From: Phycisphaerae bacterium
Lineage (GTDB): Bacteria > Planctomycetota > Phycisphaerae > Tepidisphaerales > Tepidisphaeraceae
DNA: 11,701 nucleotides
Reading direction: 5' to 3'
Assembly: GCA_030448225.1 (NCBI GenBank)
Contig: JAUJNJ010000122.1
Span: forward strand, 1 to 11,701
In this document: positions 1 through 7,498 of the stretch, piece by piece
Layout of the letters: the number at the start of each line of letters is the position of its first letter
Position numbering within the stretch: the stretch's first letter is position 1
Made by a program: the position numbers and the translations under genes
The notes under the pieces: model-generated
Seen by the model: the letters and a program-made list of their open reading frames with translations, nothing else
Told to the model about the DNA's origin: nothing
Database searches by the model: none

Positions 1-100
1 CGTCGGTTCTCCGTCGGCTCCATGACGCGGACGGCCACAGGACGCTCGTCCGGGACGTCGTCTTCCCAATCGGAGGGGCTTCCCGGCGCGGCCCGTGGGC

Positions 101-106
101 TACAGT
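101..106 (+). promoter_or_regulatory. Possible -10 box just upstream of the 114 start
   Basis: TACAGT lies 7 bases before the ATG at 114, and no Shine-Dalgarno sequence is visible. A -10 element so close to the start would mean a leaderless or very short-leader transcript. No convincing -35 box is present. The match is short and could be chance. Confidence 0.25.
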
Positions 107-113
107 CGCGTCC

Positions 114-530
114 ATGGATGACGCCGACGCCGCCGAGGACCCCGACGACTTCCTGCCGGCGTGGAGCCTTCCTGCCGCAGCAGTCGAAGGTGTGGCGCAG
201 GACGGCCAGTGGCCTCCCGGGGTGGACCGCGACTGGGCGTGGGGCGGCGTCCGCTTCAGCCGCAGGGAAGGGATCATCGTAACGAAGGTTCCCGACGGGA
301 CGGGCGGCAGTCGGATGGTCGTCGACTGGACGCCGATCCCGAACTGGTCGCTGCACGTCCCCTACTGGCTGTTGGCGGCGCTCTTCGCCGTCCCCGCCGT
401 TCCGCTGTTCGTCCGCGCCTGGGGTGCGTCCCGTCGCCCCCGCCCCGGCCTCTGCGCCGCCTGCGGCTACGATTTGCGCGCGAGTCCCGATCGCTGCCCG
501 GAATGCGGGGCGGCGGCGGGTTCGCGTTGA
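114..530 (+). CDS. Small membrane protein with planctomycete-type C-terminal zinc ribbon
   Basis: This encodes 138 residues of unknown function. The acidic N-terminus (MDDADAAEDPDD) is followed by a soluble stretch rich in Trp. One hydrophobic segment at about residues 81-101 (YWLLAALFAVPAVPLFV) is probably a membrane helix. After a basic patch come Cys114, Cys117, Cys128 and Cys131 in the pattern CAACGYDLRASPDRCPECG, a zinc ribbon. Small membrane proteins ending in this CxxCGYDL...CPECG tail are, from general knowledge, very common in Planctomycetes, and I use this as a lineage marker. The tail is probably cytoplasmic, given the adjacent arginines. The ATG at 114 is chosen because it begins the acidic N-terminus and has a -10-like box just upstream; there is no ribosome binding site. 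The reading frame is intact. Confidence 0.8.
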   Translation: MDDADAAEDPDDFLPAWSLPAAAVEGVAQDGQWPPGVDRDWAWGGVRFSRREGIIVTKVPDGTGGSRMVVDWTPIPNWSLHVPYWLLAALFAVPAVPLFVRAWGASRRPRPGLCAACGYDLRASPDRCPECGAAAGSR

Positions 531-712
531 TGCGGGCGACGAGGCGCGACGTGGGGCGGCTTGTGCAGGTGTCCGTTGAACGGCCTATACGTGTGGCCCG
601 ATGTCTGGTCCCGGAGGATGCGGTGCGGTGTTCGCGGCGTCGGTCGCGCGTGCGACGCGGAATGCTCGCCGCCTGCACGGGTTCGTCACTATCGTTGCGG
701 ACGCGCGGCGAA

Positions 713-1753
713 ATGGACGACCGTCCGTCACGGGTGCAAGTCATGATCGAGCCGACACCACACTGGACGTTCAATGCGCGGCCCACCCTCACCCAGTGGT
801 ACGGCCACGTGCACCTGCTGCCCGGCCACGCGCTCGGCCAGTGGTTCTGCGTGGACCGCGACACCGGCCGATTGCTGTGGGAGCGATCGTTCACGCGGCC
901 GAACTCTGTATCCGGCGTGGCCGACGACATGATTGTTGCTACCGAGACCGTGTCCCGCGGACCGGGAACCTGGAGCGCCGGCTGCTACGGCATCTCGCTC
1001 GCGGACGGGCGGCTCCTGTGGGAGTCGCACGGCTCCGAGCCGCCGGAGCACGCGGCCGCGGACGGCGAGGCGGACGGCGACGCCGACGAAGCGCGGTACG
1101 CGTGGGATTCGCCCTCGTCCGTCGAGGGGGACGAGTGCGTGTGCCAAAGCGGCCGGGTGATCTCCGTGCGAGACGGGCGCCTCCTGCGGCGCGTGACGCC
1201 CGAGCAGATCCGCGACGCCGAGCGGCACCGATTCTTCCACGGGCCGTGGCCCGACGCGAGGGTGCTGTACTGGACTCGCGGCGCGGCTCCTCGCATGCAC
1301 ACCCGACGGCGGATTCGGATTGATGGCGTCGGGTGGCTGTCCCACCGGCGGACGCCGGACGAGAAGAAGGTGAGCGAGAGGTTTCGGCTCCACGCAACGG
1401 ACGACGCCGGCGACATCGTCTGGTGATTCGACTTGGCGTCCACCGGGTACGTGATCAGCCACTGGAACTACTACGCCTACCGGCTGGCCGGGCGGTACGT
1501 GTACGTCGTGGCGTCCGAGGCGCCGAGCCGCAAGCCGAACCCGGCGCGGCCAAGTCGCATGCTGCCGGCCGATGCGTCGTTTCATCTGCTGACGATCGAG
1601 TTGACGCGGGGCGCGGTGGTGCAGGACGTGCGGCTGACGGACCGCCTCGTCGCCGAGTGCCAGATCGAGGACGTGGACGAGCGGGCGGTGCTCGTCAGCC
1701 TCGGCGAGCAGGAACTGCGGTGTTACCGGCGGGTCCAGAACCCCGGCGCGTGA
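713..1753 (+). pseudogene. PQQ-type beta-propeller repeat protein, split by an in-frame TGA
   Basis: The protein reads as a PQQ-like (quinoprotein/BamB-type) propeller of about 346 residues. Repeats of the form DRDTGRLLWERSF, SLADGRLLWESHG and SVRDGRLLRRV are visible in the first 170 residues. TGA at 1424-1426 ends the first part after GDIVW. The same frame then continues at once with FDLASTGYVISHW and stays protein-like to the TGA at 1751-1753. Because the frame does not change, a point substitution (CGA to TGA would restore Arg) is the simplest cause. No signal peptide or membrane helix is seen, so a cytoplasmic location is possible. The start is uncertain: ATG 713 (MDDRPSRVQV) or ATG 743 (MIEPTPHWTF), neither with a clear ribosome binding site; upstream sequence in this frame is not protein-like. 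It lies 62 bases before the radical-SAM gene on the same strand. Function unknown. Confidence 0.7.
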
Positions 1754-1815
1754 TCACGCCGCCGCGACACCGAGCGCGGGGCGGCAGCGGCGGGCGGACG
1801 AGCCTACCCTCCATC

Positions 1816-2685
1816 ATGTCGCTCCACGTCACCGAGGCCGACATCCGGCAGATCCTCACGCGCACGGGCGGGTATCTCGCGACCGTGTCGTCGCACTCGC
1901 TTCAGCCGTACCGGGGGTGCGCGCTCGGGAACAGCCTGTGCGGCGCGGGGTGCTACGTGCGGCATAACGTGTACGTCACCCGCGGGGCGGCGTGGGGCAG
2001 CTTCGTCGAGGCGCGGCGGAACGCGGCGGAGGCTTACGTCGCGCAGTACGAGCGGGAGCGGCGGTGGGCGCGGGGGCGCGTCGGGCGGTTCGCGATCTTC
2101 ATGTCGAGTTCGACCGAGCCGTTCCAGCCGCTGGAGCGGACGGCGCGGGTGACGCGGCGAATGCTCGAGGCGATGGTCGAGCGGCCGCCGGACGAGTTGA
2201 TCGTGCAGTCGCACTCGCACCACGTGGCGGACTACCTCGACCTCTACCCCGCGCTGGCCGCCCGGTGCGCGCTGCGGTTTCACGTCAGCATCGAGAGCGA
2301 CCGCGACGCGCTGCCCGGCCTGCCGCGGGCGGCCAGCCCGGTGGCGAAGCGCATCGCGGCGGCCGCGGCGCTGCGGGCCGCGGGGCTGCGCGTGGTGGCG
2401 ACGGTCTCGCCGCTGCTGCCGATCGACGACCCGCCGGCGTTCTTCGCCCGGCTGGCGGCGGCGGCCGACGCGACCGTGATCGACCACTTCATCGGCGGCG
2501 ACGGCTCGACGACCGGCGGCCGCACGGCGCGCACCGCCCTGCCGCAGGCGATGGCGGCGGTGGACCCGCGGTCGGTGACGATTGCTTATCGTGACGAGAT
2601 GATCGAGGTGGCCCGCCGGGTGTTCGGGGATGCGCGGACGGGCGTCGGCATCGACGGGTTCGCGGGGCGGATGCTGGGCCGGTGA
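1816..2685 (+). CDS. Radical SAM protein, SPL/Rv2578c-like, with CX6CX3C cluster motif
   Basis: The protein has 289 residues. Its core resembles the spore-photoproduct-lyase-like radical SAM group: QPYRGC at 30-35, then FAIFMSSSTEPFQPLERTAR at about 92-111 (compare the usual 'SxTDPYQPxE...TR' block), followed by alternating beta/alpha segments such as LIVQSHS, LRFHVSIESD and VVATVSPLLPI. The cysteines that would hold the 4Fe-4S cluster are Cys35, Cys42 and Cys46, giving CX6CX3C instead of the canonical CX3CX2C; a Tyr follows the last Cys as in many radical SAM enzymes. I recall related proteins with a similar GCALGNSLCG-type motif annotated simply as radical SAM, so this may be a real subfamily; the substrate is unknown. 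The ATG at 1816 begins the homologous part, and a TACCCT box lies 5 bases upstream with no Shine-Dalgarno. The gene is intact and convergent with the next one. Confidence 0.8.
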   Translation: MSLHVTEADIRQILTRTGGYLATVSSHSLQPYRGCALGNSLCGAGCYVRHNVYVTRGAAWGSFVEARRNAAEAYVAQYERERRWARGRVGRFAIFMSSSTEPFQPLERTARVTRRMLEAMVERPPDELIVQSHSHHVADYLDLYPALAARCALRFHVSIESDRDALPGLPRAASPVAKRIAAAAALRAAGLRVVATVSPLLPIDDPPAFFARLAAAADATVIDHFIGGDGSTTGGRTARTALPQAMAAVDPRSVTIAYRDEMIEVARRVFGDARTGVGIDGFAGRMLGR

Positions 2686-2687
2686 GG

Positions 2688-2718
2688 GGCCGCCGCCGCG
2701 GTAGCCGCGGTCGCGGCC
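2688..2718. terminator. Hairpin in convergent gap, probable bidirectional terminator
   Basis: The 36-base gap between the two converging stop codons folds as GGCCG-ccg-CCGCGG-tag-CCGCGG-tcg-CGGCC: an outer 5-bp and an inner 6-bp stem around a symmetric internal loop. There is no T-run on either side, so it is not a classical intrinsic terminator. Its position between convergent genes suggests it ends or insulates both transcripts. Confidence 0.5.
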
Positions 2719-2721
2719 GTC

Positions 2722-3312
2722 TCACTCGTGCGACGCCTTCCAGTCGATGCCGGTGACGCCGGAGGATTTGAGCGCGTCCGCCGCCGCCTCGGACGCGACG
2801 ACGATCGTCATCCGCGTCGACGTCTTCTCCGGGCGGACGGTCGGCATGAAGAGCGACCGGGGGTCGGCCGGGATGGCCATCGACGCGACGGCCGGTCGGA
2901 AGATGCTTTCGCGGTGGCGCCCGCAGCCGGGACAGGGCACGCCGAGGTACTTCATCTGCGTCAGCGTCGGGTCGGTCGCGACGAGTTGCGGGACGAGGAC
3001 GTACTGCCGCGGCGTGGCGGGCATCGGGATGAACTCCGCGCCGCTGATGCGCTCGTCGGCCACGACTTGGCGGAACCGCTCGGAGACGCAGATGAACCAG
3101 TCGCCGGTCGCGACGAAGTCCTTGCGGCTTTGGAACTTCACCGCCGGCGACACGCCGCCGCGCACGGCGGCGACCTCGTCCACCCGGCCGCATGCGGGGC
3201 AGCGGAGCGACCGGTACTCGTGGCGAAGCTCGAGCTTCCCGCCGGCACCCGACCCGAACAGGATGCACTTGGGGTACGGGTTACCGGCGGGCGTGAGATA
3301 GGCGAAACGCAT
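2722..3312 (-). CDS. Double-CXXCG motif (SitI-like) protein
   Basis: The protein has 196 residues with two zinc-knuckle motifs far apart, CPACG at Cys38/Cys41 and CPGCG at Cys127/Cys130. The C-terminal block PADPRSLFMP...MTIVVASEAAADALKSSGVTGIDW matches the end of myxobacterial double-CXXCG proteins, which close with a similar 'D.LF....F.TMIVG...F.....L...GI.F' pattern. In Myxococcus that family includes SitI immunity proteins that protect against SitA exchange toxins. Here no SitA-like lipoprotein is adjacent, so immunity is only a possibility; a general zinc-binding role is equally open. I place the start at the ATG at 3312 (MRFAYLTPAG), matching the family's N-terminal MRFY-like start; an upstream in-frame ATG at 3360 adds a low-complexity leader. 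There is no clear ribosome binding site. The frame is intact and the gene is convergent with the radical-SAM gene. Confidence 0.65.
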   Translation of the reverse strand: MRFAYLTPAGNPYPKCILFGSGAGGKLELRHEYRSLRCPACGRVDEVAAVRGGVSPAVKFQSRKDFVATGDWFICVSERFRQVVADERISGAEFIPMPATPRQYVLVPQLVATDPTLTQMKYLGVPCPGCGRHRESIFRPAVASMAIPADPRSLFMPTVRPEKTSTRMTIVVASEAAADALKSSGVTGIDWKASHE

Positions 3313-3486
3313 CGGCGTGTCTCGGGAGTCGGCGATCGGCGCTGCGGCGAACGGGGCCACGCGCCGGGACGTCGGGAAACGCGTGATCCCGGGGCTCCGC
3401 GAACAGGGCTCGCCCCGAGACGCCGCACGGACGCCCGTCGTCGCGCCGCCGCTCGGTCTTAAGGTGAGCCGCGGGCGGCGCCGGCG

Positions 3487-4683
3487 TCAGGTACGAGCGT
3501 CTGACATTTCCCGGGGCGCCCGCGCCGTTCGGTACGCGGTCACGACCTCCACCTTGCCGGTAGCGGCCGTCGTTGCCGTGCTCGATGAGGCCGAGTTCGG
3601 CGAGGGCGTCGAGGTCGCGGTTGGAACGTCTTCTCGTTGAGCGTGCGGCGCACGTGCGGCGACGCGGGGCCGACCTGGGCAGATCGTACCTGTCGAGCGC
3701 GGTGCTTGGCGAGGTCGACGACGAGGTGGCGGCGGCGGCGGCCGGGTCGCCGTCGCCGAGGATCTGGCGGACGTGGGTCTGCCAGAAGATGGCGGCGCTG
3801 CTCGCCGCGGATCACCTTGAGTTGCTTCGCAGTTGGTCGACGAACTCGCGGACGGCGTAGAGGCAGAACTTGATCACGTCGCCGCCGAGGCCGCCGGTGT
3901 CGAGGAGCTGGCGGTCGAACTCGCCGCGGGTCTCGTGGTAGTGCTTGGCCAGCAGGTGGGCGGCCGGATGCGGGACGCCGGCGGCGATGAGGATTCGAAC
4001 CCGACGAGGCGGGCGGTCGGCCGTTGCCGGCGTCGAACGGGTAGATCCACATCAGGTACGCGTGGGCGAGGACGGCCTTGAGGATCGCCTCCATCCAGCG
4101 GACGTCGGCCGGCTGGAGCGAGTCGATCGTGCGGAACCTGCGGGCGGCCGAGCCAGTCGCAGAGGCGGGCGAGCAGTTCCTCGAGGTCTTCCGCCGGGCG
4201 CGCCGCGGTAGTCGGCGATGCCGATCGAGCAGCTGCGGGAGGCGGCCGGGGATCACCTCTTCGTCGAAGTGGAGCCCCTGGCAAGAGTTGGCGGTTGAGA
4301 TCGGTGATCTGCTCGGGCGTCAGCGGCGGGAGCCGCGCTGGCGGCGAAGGCCTGCTGCACGCCGTTGGCGGCGGGCGACGACGTTGTCGATCTCGACGCC
4401 GAGGTACTCCTTCGACGGCGGCAGCTTCAGCTCGCCGGTGAGCCGCTGGCAGACCTCCTCGCTGAGGTTGTTCCTCCTCCATCGCGCGCGCGCGCTGGTG
4501 GGCGCCCTTGACGGCGTAGAGGGCGGCGAGCCGCGCCGGTTCCGGCGGGAGCCGCGACGCCCTTGAGCTGTTCGATGGTATGATCGCCTCGCCGGTCAGC
4601 AGGCAGAAATCCCACGGGACGCGCCGGAGCTCGAGCTCGAACGTGATCCAAGGGTGGGTGGTGTGATATGTCCGTGTCGCCAC
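3487..4683 (-). pseudogene. Fic/DOC family protein, frame-disrupted
   Basis: Read across several frame changes this is a complete Fic protein of about 400 residues. Pieces in order are: THPWITFELELRRVPWDF (N-terminus); PPEPARLAALYAVKGAH; an inhibitory-helix-like AMEENNLSEEV once one extra G near 4470 is removed; LTGELKLPPSKEYLGVEID; PLTPEQITDLNRQLL; the catalytic loop WIYPFDAGNGR near 4035-4050; GGDVIKFCLYAVREFVDQL; and a winged-helix-like end, NEKTFQRDLDALAELGLIEH. Fic enzymes transfer AMP or similar groups to target proteins using the His of HxFx(D/E)GNGR. Here that His reads Tyr and the acidic position reads Ala. At least seven frame switches are needed, so as given it cannot yield a full protein. 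The start is put at GTG 4683 (VATRTYHTTHPW); the end is the stop at 3487-3489 after MSDART. Sequence error or real decay are both possible. Confidence 0.8.
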
Positions 4684-4907
4684 GCTTGACTCCAGCCGGG
4701 ATGTTTCCGTGTCCTGCGCCCAACTGCTCGCCGTATCAGGCTTCTGCCCGATCGCCCCAAAGAGATGTCCGCCCCGCACGTCGGGAACGGGCGCGCTCGT
4801 CCGCGATTCTGTATGGAAGCGGGCCGGGCGTCAAATTTTGTGGGTCATTCGGGAGGTCGAACCGCAGCGACGGAGGGGGGACGCGGAGAGGGGAGATGGC
4901 AGAACGA

Positions 4908-4939
4908 AGCCACCGATGGGGCACCGATGGACACCGATT
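4908..4939 (+). repeat. Left arm of inverted repeat (CACCGAT units)
   Basis: This 32-base arm pairs with 5109-5140 in inverted orientation, with 30 of 32 positions identical. Inside it the heptamer CACCGAT occurs three times at 11- and 10-base spacing, close to one helical turn. Similar 'ACCGATGAACACCGAT'-style words are, from memory, dispersed in intergenic DNA of planctomycetes; this could not be checked here. Confidence 0.8.
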
Positions 4940-5108
4940 TGAGCAGGTATGGCGGCGGTCGCTGCGTCTCTGTTCGATAGCGCCTTGCAAGCGCGCCTTG
5001 AAGAGGGCGTGCGCGGTTGGCACAGTTCTCCGTGGCGGCTCTGCTTTGCCGGGCAGAGTGCTCTGTCGCGGCCAGAGCGTCCGGTCGCCCGTGTGTGATC
5101 CGCCCTTC

Positions 5109-5140
5109 AATCGGTGTTCAACGGTGCCCCATCGGTGGCT
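5109..5140 (-). repeat. Right arm of inverted repeat
   Basis: The reverse complement of this segment matches 4908-4939 with two mismatches (A/T and G/A), keeping the three phased CACCGAT words. Its outer edge lies 30 bases from the stop of the repressor gene, so it could also affect 3' ends of transcripts from the minus strand. Confidence 0.8.
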
Positions 5141-5169
5141 AAACCTTCCTAGGGCTTGGCGAGAACGCT

Positions 5170-6044
5170 TCACTCGTCGATGTCGACACGTTGGTAGCGG
5201 TAGACGGCTTTGTAGAGGCCGGAGACGTCTTCCGGGTGGAATGGTTTGCGGGCGGTACTTCTCGCGCCGCGCGGTTGCAGGCGGATCACGCCGCGGCCTC
5301 GTCGCCGCTCTCGAAGAAGACGCGCTTGAAGGTGGTGGTGCTGTCGGCGAAGCGGACGAAGCAGTCGTCGCCGTCGCGCGGGGCGGCGGCCGGGGAGAAG
5401 ATGATGTCGCCCTCGCGGTACTTGGGCGTCATGCTGTCGCCGTGCACGCGGCGGCGAACGCGTCGGTGTCGCACGTCGTGGGGCAGCCGACGTACTCGTC
5501 GGCGACGCGCGGCGGGTAGGACAAATCGGTGAAGTCCTTCGGGTAGCCCGCCGAGATGCGGTTGATCACCGGCACCGCGTTGGTCCGCACCGTCTTCGAT
5601 GTTGCCGGCGTGCCGGTCGACGAGGTCCTGCAGCACGCCGGACAGGTAGGCGTCGTCGAGGTTGACGACGGGGACGAAGACGCGACGGAGGCACGGAGTG
5701 CCGAAGCGACGGAGGACGCGCCGGCCCCGACCGTAACGGGCTCTCCCCTTCGTCGCTTCGTCGCTCGCTGCTTCGTCGCTGTTCCGCTGAATCAGCTTCC
5801 TGCAACACCGCCCGCAGGTCGCGCGGCGTGCGCTGCAGATGCGCCTGCGAGATGAGTTCGCCCGGCGTGAAGCCGAGCGTCTGCTCGAGCCGCCGCAGTT
5901 TCTCGTCGCTGGGCGGTTGGGGACGCGCCGGTCTCGATGAGCGAGAGGTACGGCTTCGAGATGCTTGAGCGCCCGGCGAGCTCGTCGAGCGTCAGGCCGA
6001 GCCGACGTCGCTGGCGGCGAATTTTGGGTCTGAGCCGCTTCCAT
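5170..6044 (-). pseudogene. XRE family repressor with S24 (LexA-like) peptidase domain, frame-disrupted
   Basis: The N-terminus starts at ATG 6044 (MEAAQTQ). After one frame change it continues as a helix-turn-helix: RRQRRRLGLTLDELAG, SSISKPYLSLIETG, then LRRLEQTLGFTPGELISQAH. A Ser/Arg-rich linker built on short repeats (about 5682-5790) follows. The C-terminal domain is an S24 peptidase like LexA and phage CI: HGDSMTPKYREGDI carries the nucleophile Ser, and TTFKRVFFE carries the general-base Lys. The end reads KPFHPEDVSGLYKAVYRYQR and stops at 5170-5172. In this family RecA-stimulated self-cleavage, or another cue, relieves repression. About four or more frame switches break the gene as given. 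It is divergent from the MscS gene and faces an AT-richer region with a small inverted repeat, which fits autoregulation and perhaps control of mscS. Confidence 0.8.
5682..5780. repeat. Short direct and inverted repeats inside the repressor linker
   Basis: GCGACGGAGG occurs at 5682-5691 and 5706-5715. CTTCGTCGCT, nearly its inverse complement, occurs at 5748-5757, 5756-5765 and 5771-5780. The two clusters face each other and could pair. They lie between the DNA-binding and peptidase domains of the repressor and encode a low-complexity Ser/Arg/Glu linker, which suggests an inserted or expanded repeat. Confidence 0.6.
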
Positions 6045-6272
6045 CACCACATCTCACCCTTCGCCCGCCAAGCGGGTTCAACGGGCGCGGCGGACGCCCC
6101 CACAATTAGTCATGCGGAAAAACGCAAGGTAAATATCGTACAAGTCCCTAACTTGCTTCGCTGGGCGATTTTAGGTTTGATGAATATTCGGGCCAGGTAG
6201 CGACAAGTTGCGCGTCCGGCGAAGCATAAGTCGGCTTCGCAAGGCATAGGCTTTGCCAGACGGCCCGGTCGC
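6045..6272. promoter_or_regulatory. Divergent regulatory region between repressor and mscS
   Basis: This 228-base gap separates two divergent starts and is visibly richer in A and T at about 6105-6185 than the rest of the window, as expected for promoters. It contains the palindrome CAAGT-cccta-ACTTG at 6141-6155, a possible operator half-site pair, and a further ACAAGTTG near 6203. A 7-bp hairpin follows, GCGAAGC/GCTTCGC at 6219-6240, in the leader of mscS. A weak plus-strand promoter could be TTGCTT at 6153 and TTTGAT at 6176 with a 17-base spacer. Assignment is by position only. Confidence 0.45.
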
Positions 6273-7418
6273 ATGAAGACGTACACGTGGTTGGCCCAGG
6301 TGAAGTTGCCGGACCGGGAGGAGACGATCCAACAGGTCGTCGAGCGGCTCGGCGTCCGCCGGACGTTCGCCGACACCGACCGGGTCGAATGGCTGCTCCT
6401 GCTCGCCGCGATCTTCCTCGGCATCGCCGGCCGCGTCGCCGGCATGGTCCTGCGGTGGCCGGGCGGATGCTCGGCGCGCGGGTGAAGACCCGCGCGACCG
6501 CGTCCGTCGTCGGCCGGGCCGCCGCAACTCGTGCTGTTCACGATCGGCTTGAAGATGGGCTCGATGGTCGTCGCGCTGTCGACGCAGGTGCGGTTCTTCA
6601 CCGACCGCCTCGTCGAACTGCTGTACATCGCGGCGCTGGGTGGTTCCTCGACAACCTCGTCGACGCGGTCGACGTCGTGCTCCGGCGGTCTGCCGCGAAG
6701 CGGACGAAGTCGACGCTCGACGACGAGGTCGTGCCGCCTGTGCTGCAAGAGCCCGCGTATTCCTCGTCGTCGTCTTCGCCGCTGTTCGTGGCCGAGAACG
6801 TGTTCGGCCAACATCACCGCGTGGCTGGCCGGGCTGGGCATCGCGGGCCATGCGCGCTGGTGCGCAGGACCCGATCAAGAATTTGTTCGGCCTGCTCACC
6901 GTGCTACTCGACCGCCCGTTCGGCGTCGGCGAGACGATCAACTTCGACGGGCAGGAGGGGGAACGTCGAGGCGATCGGCTTCCGCTCGACGAAGGTGCGC
7001 GGCCGACAACTGGCTCGTGACGATCCCAGCGCCCATCGTCGACGGCAGCGTCCGCAACATCGGGCGGCGGCCTACATCCGCCGGACCGTTCGCTGTCGGT
7101 CGCGGCCGGCGAAGATGGAGCAGGCCGTGCAGATCGTGAAGGACGTGCTGGCCGAGCCGGAGATCGCCAGGGCGTTCGACGTCGCCAGGACCCGCCGCGC
7201 GTGGCGTTCGAGTCGATGTCGGTCGACGCGTTCACGGTGAAGGTCTTCTACTGGTACACGCCGCCGAACTACTGCAAGGAGTACCTCGAGCACGCCGAGC
7301 GGGTGAACCTCAAGATTTTGCGCGTTCGCGAGCGTAGCCGATCCGCCTGGCGCTGCCGTCGCGGACGGTCTACCTCGCCGACGACCCGGCCGGCTACTCG
7401 GTGAAGATGATGCGCTGA
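6273..7418 (+). pseudogene. MscS family mechanosensitive ion channel, frame-disrupted
   Basis: Read across frame changes this is an MscS-type channel of about 380 residues. The N-terminus MKTYTWLAQVKLPDREE is followed by membrane segments WLLLLAAIFLGIAGRVAGMVL, LVLFTIGLKMGSMVVALS and LVELLYIAALGWFLDNLVDAV. The pore helix and its sequel are clear: NITAWLAGLGIAG, then AQDPIKNLFGLLTVLLDRPF and GVGETINFDGQEG, then VEAIGFRSTKVR and NWLVTIP. The C-terminal cytoplasmic domain includes VAFESMSVDAFTVKVFYWY and ends SVKMMR at the TGA at 7416-7418. MscS proteins open under membrane tension to release solutes during osmotic downshock. At least eight frame switches occur, for example near 6470-6500, 6640, 6770, 6860, 6965 and 7320, yet the motifs are well kept. 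The start at ATG 6273 has no ribosome binding site. Divergent from the S24 repressor. Confidence 0.8.
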
Positions 7419-7498
7419 GCCCGCCGACAACGGGAACGGGTACGGCGACGCGAAAGGCCGAGCGAACCACGCCGGCCACGCCGCCGCGCATACCGGCA

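Larger units (their letters stand above)
4684..5169. other. Gene-free region with structured inverted-repeat element
   Basis: No convincing gene lies between the Fic start and the repressor's stop. A purine-rich stretch with imperfect GACGGAGG/GACGCGGAGAGG units occupies about 4866-4895. It is followed by two 32-base arms in inverted orientation (4908-4939 and 5109-5140). The 169 bases between the arms contain successive small hairpins: CGCCTT-GAAG-AGGGCG at 4994-5009, CTCTGC/GCAGAG at 5039-5058, and GCTCTG/CAGAGC at 5060-5078. This could be a non-autonomous repeat element or a structured RNA. Confidence 0.5.

Noticed and set aside
1..113. A possible minus-strand coding segment (SDWEDDVPDERPVAVRV) running off the left edge
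   Set aside because: It looks somewhat protein-like but has no start codon in frame and is too short to judge.
161..712. Upstream in-frame extension of the PQQ-repeat gene across the zinc-ribbon gene
   Set aside because: The translation is Arg/Ser-rich with no repeat pattern and overlaps a convincing gene in another frame; the real start is near 713 or 743.
1804..2487. Minus-strand open frame opposite the radical-SAM gene
   Set aside because: It is low-complexity Arg/Val/Pro-rich and fully overlaps a gene with clear family motifs.
2728..3462. Plus-strand open frames opposite the double-CXXCG gene
   Set aside because: They are Arg/Asp-rich shadows; the minus strand carries both CXXCG motifs and the family C-terminus.
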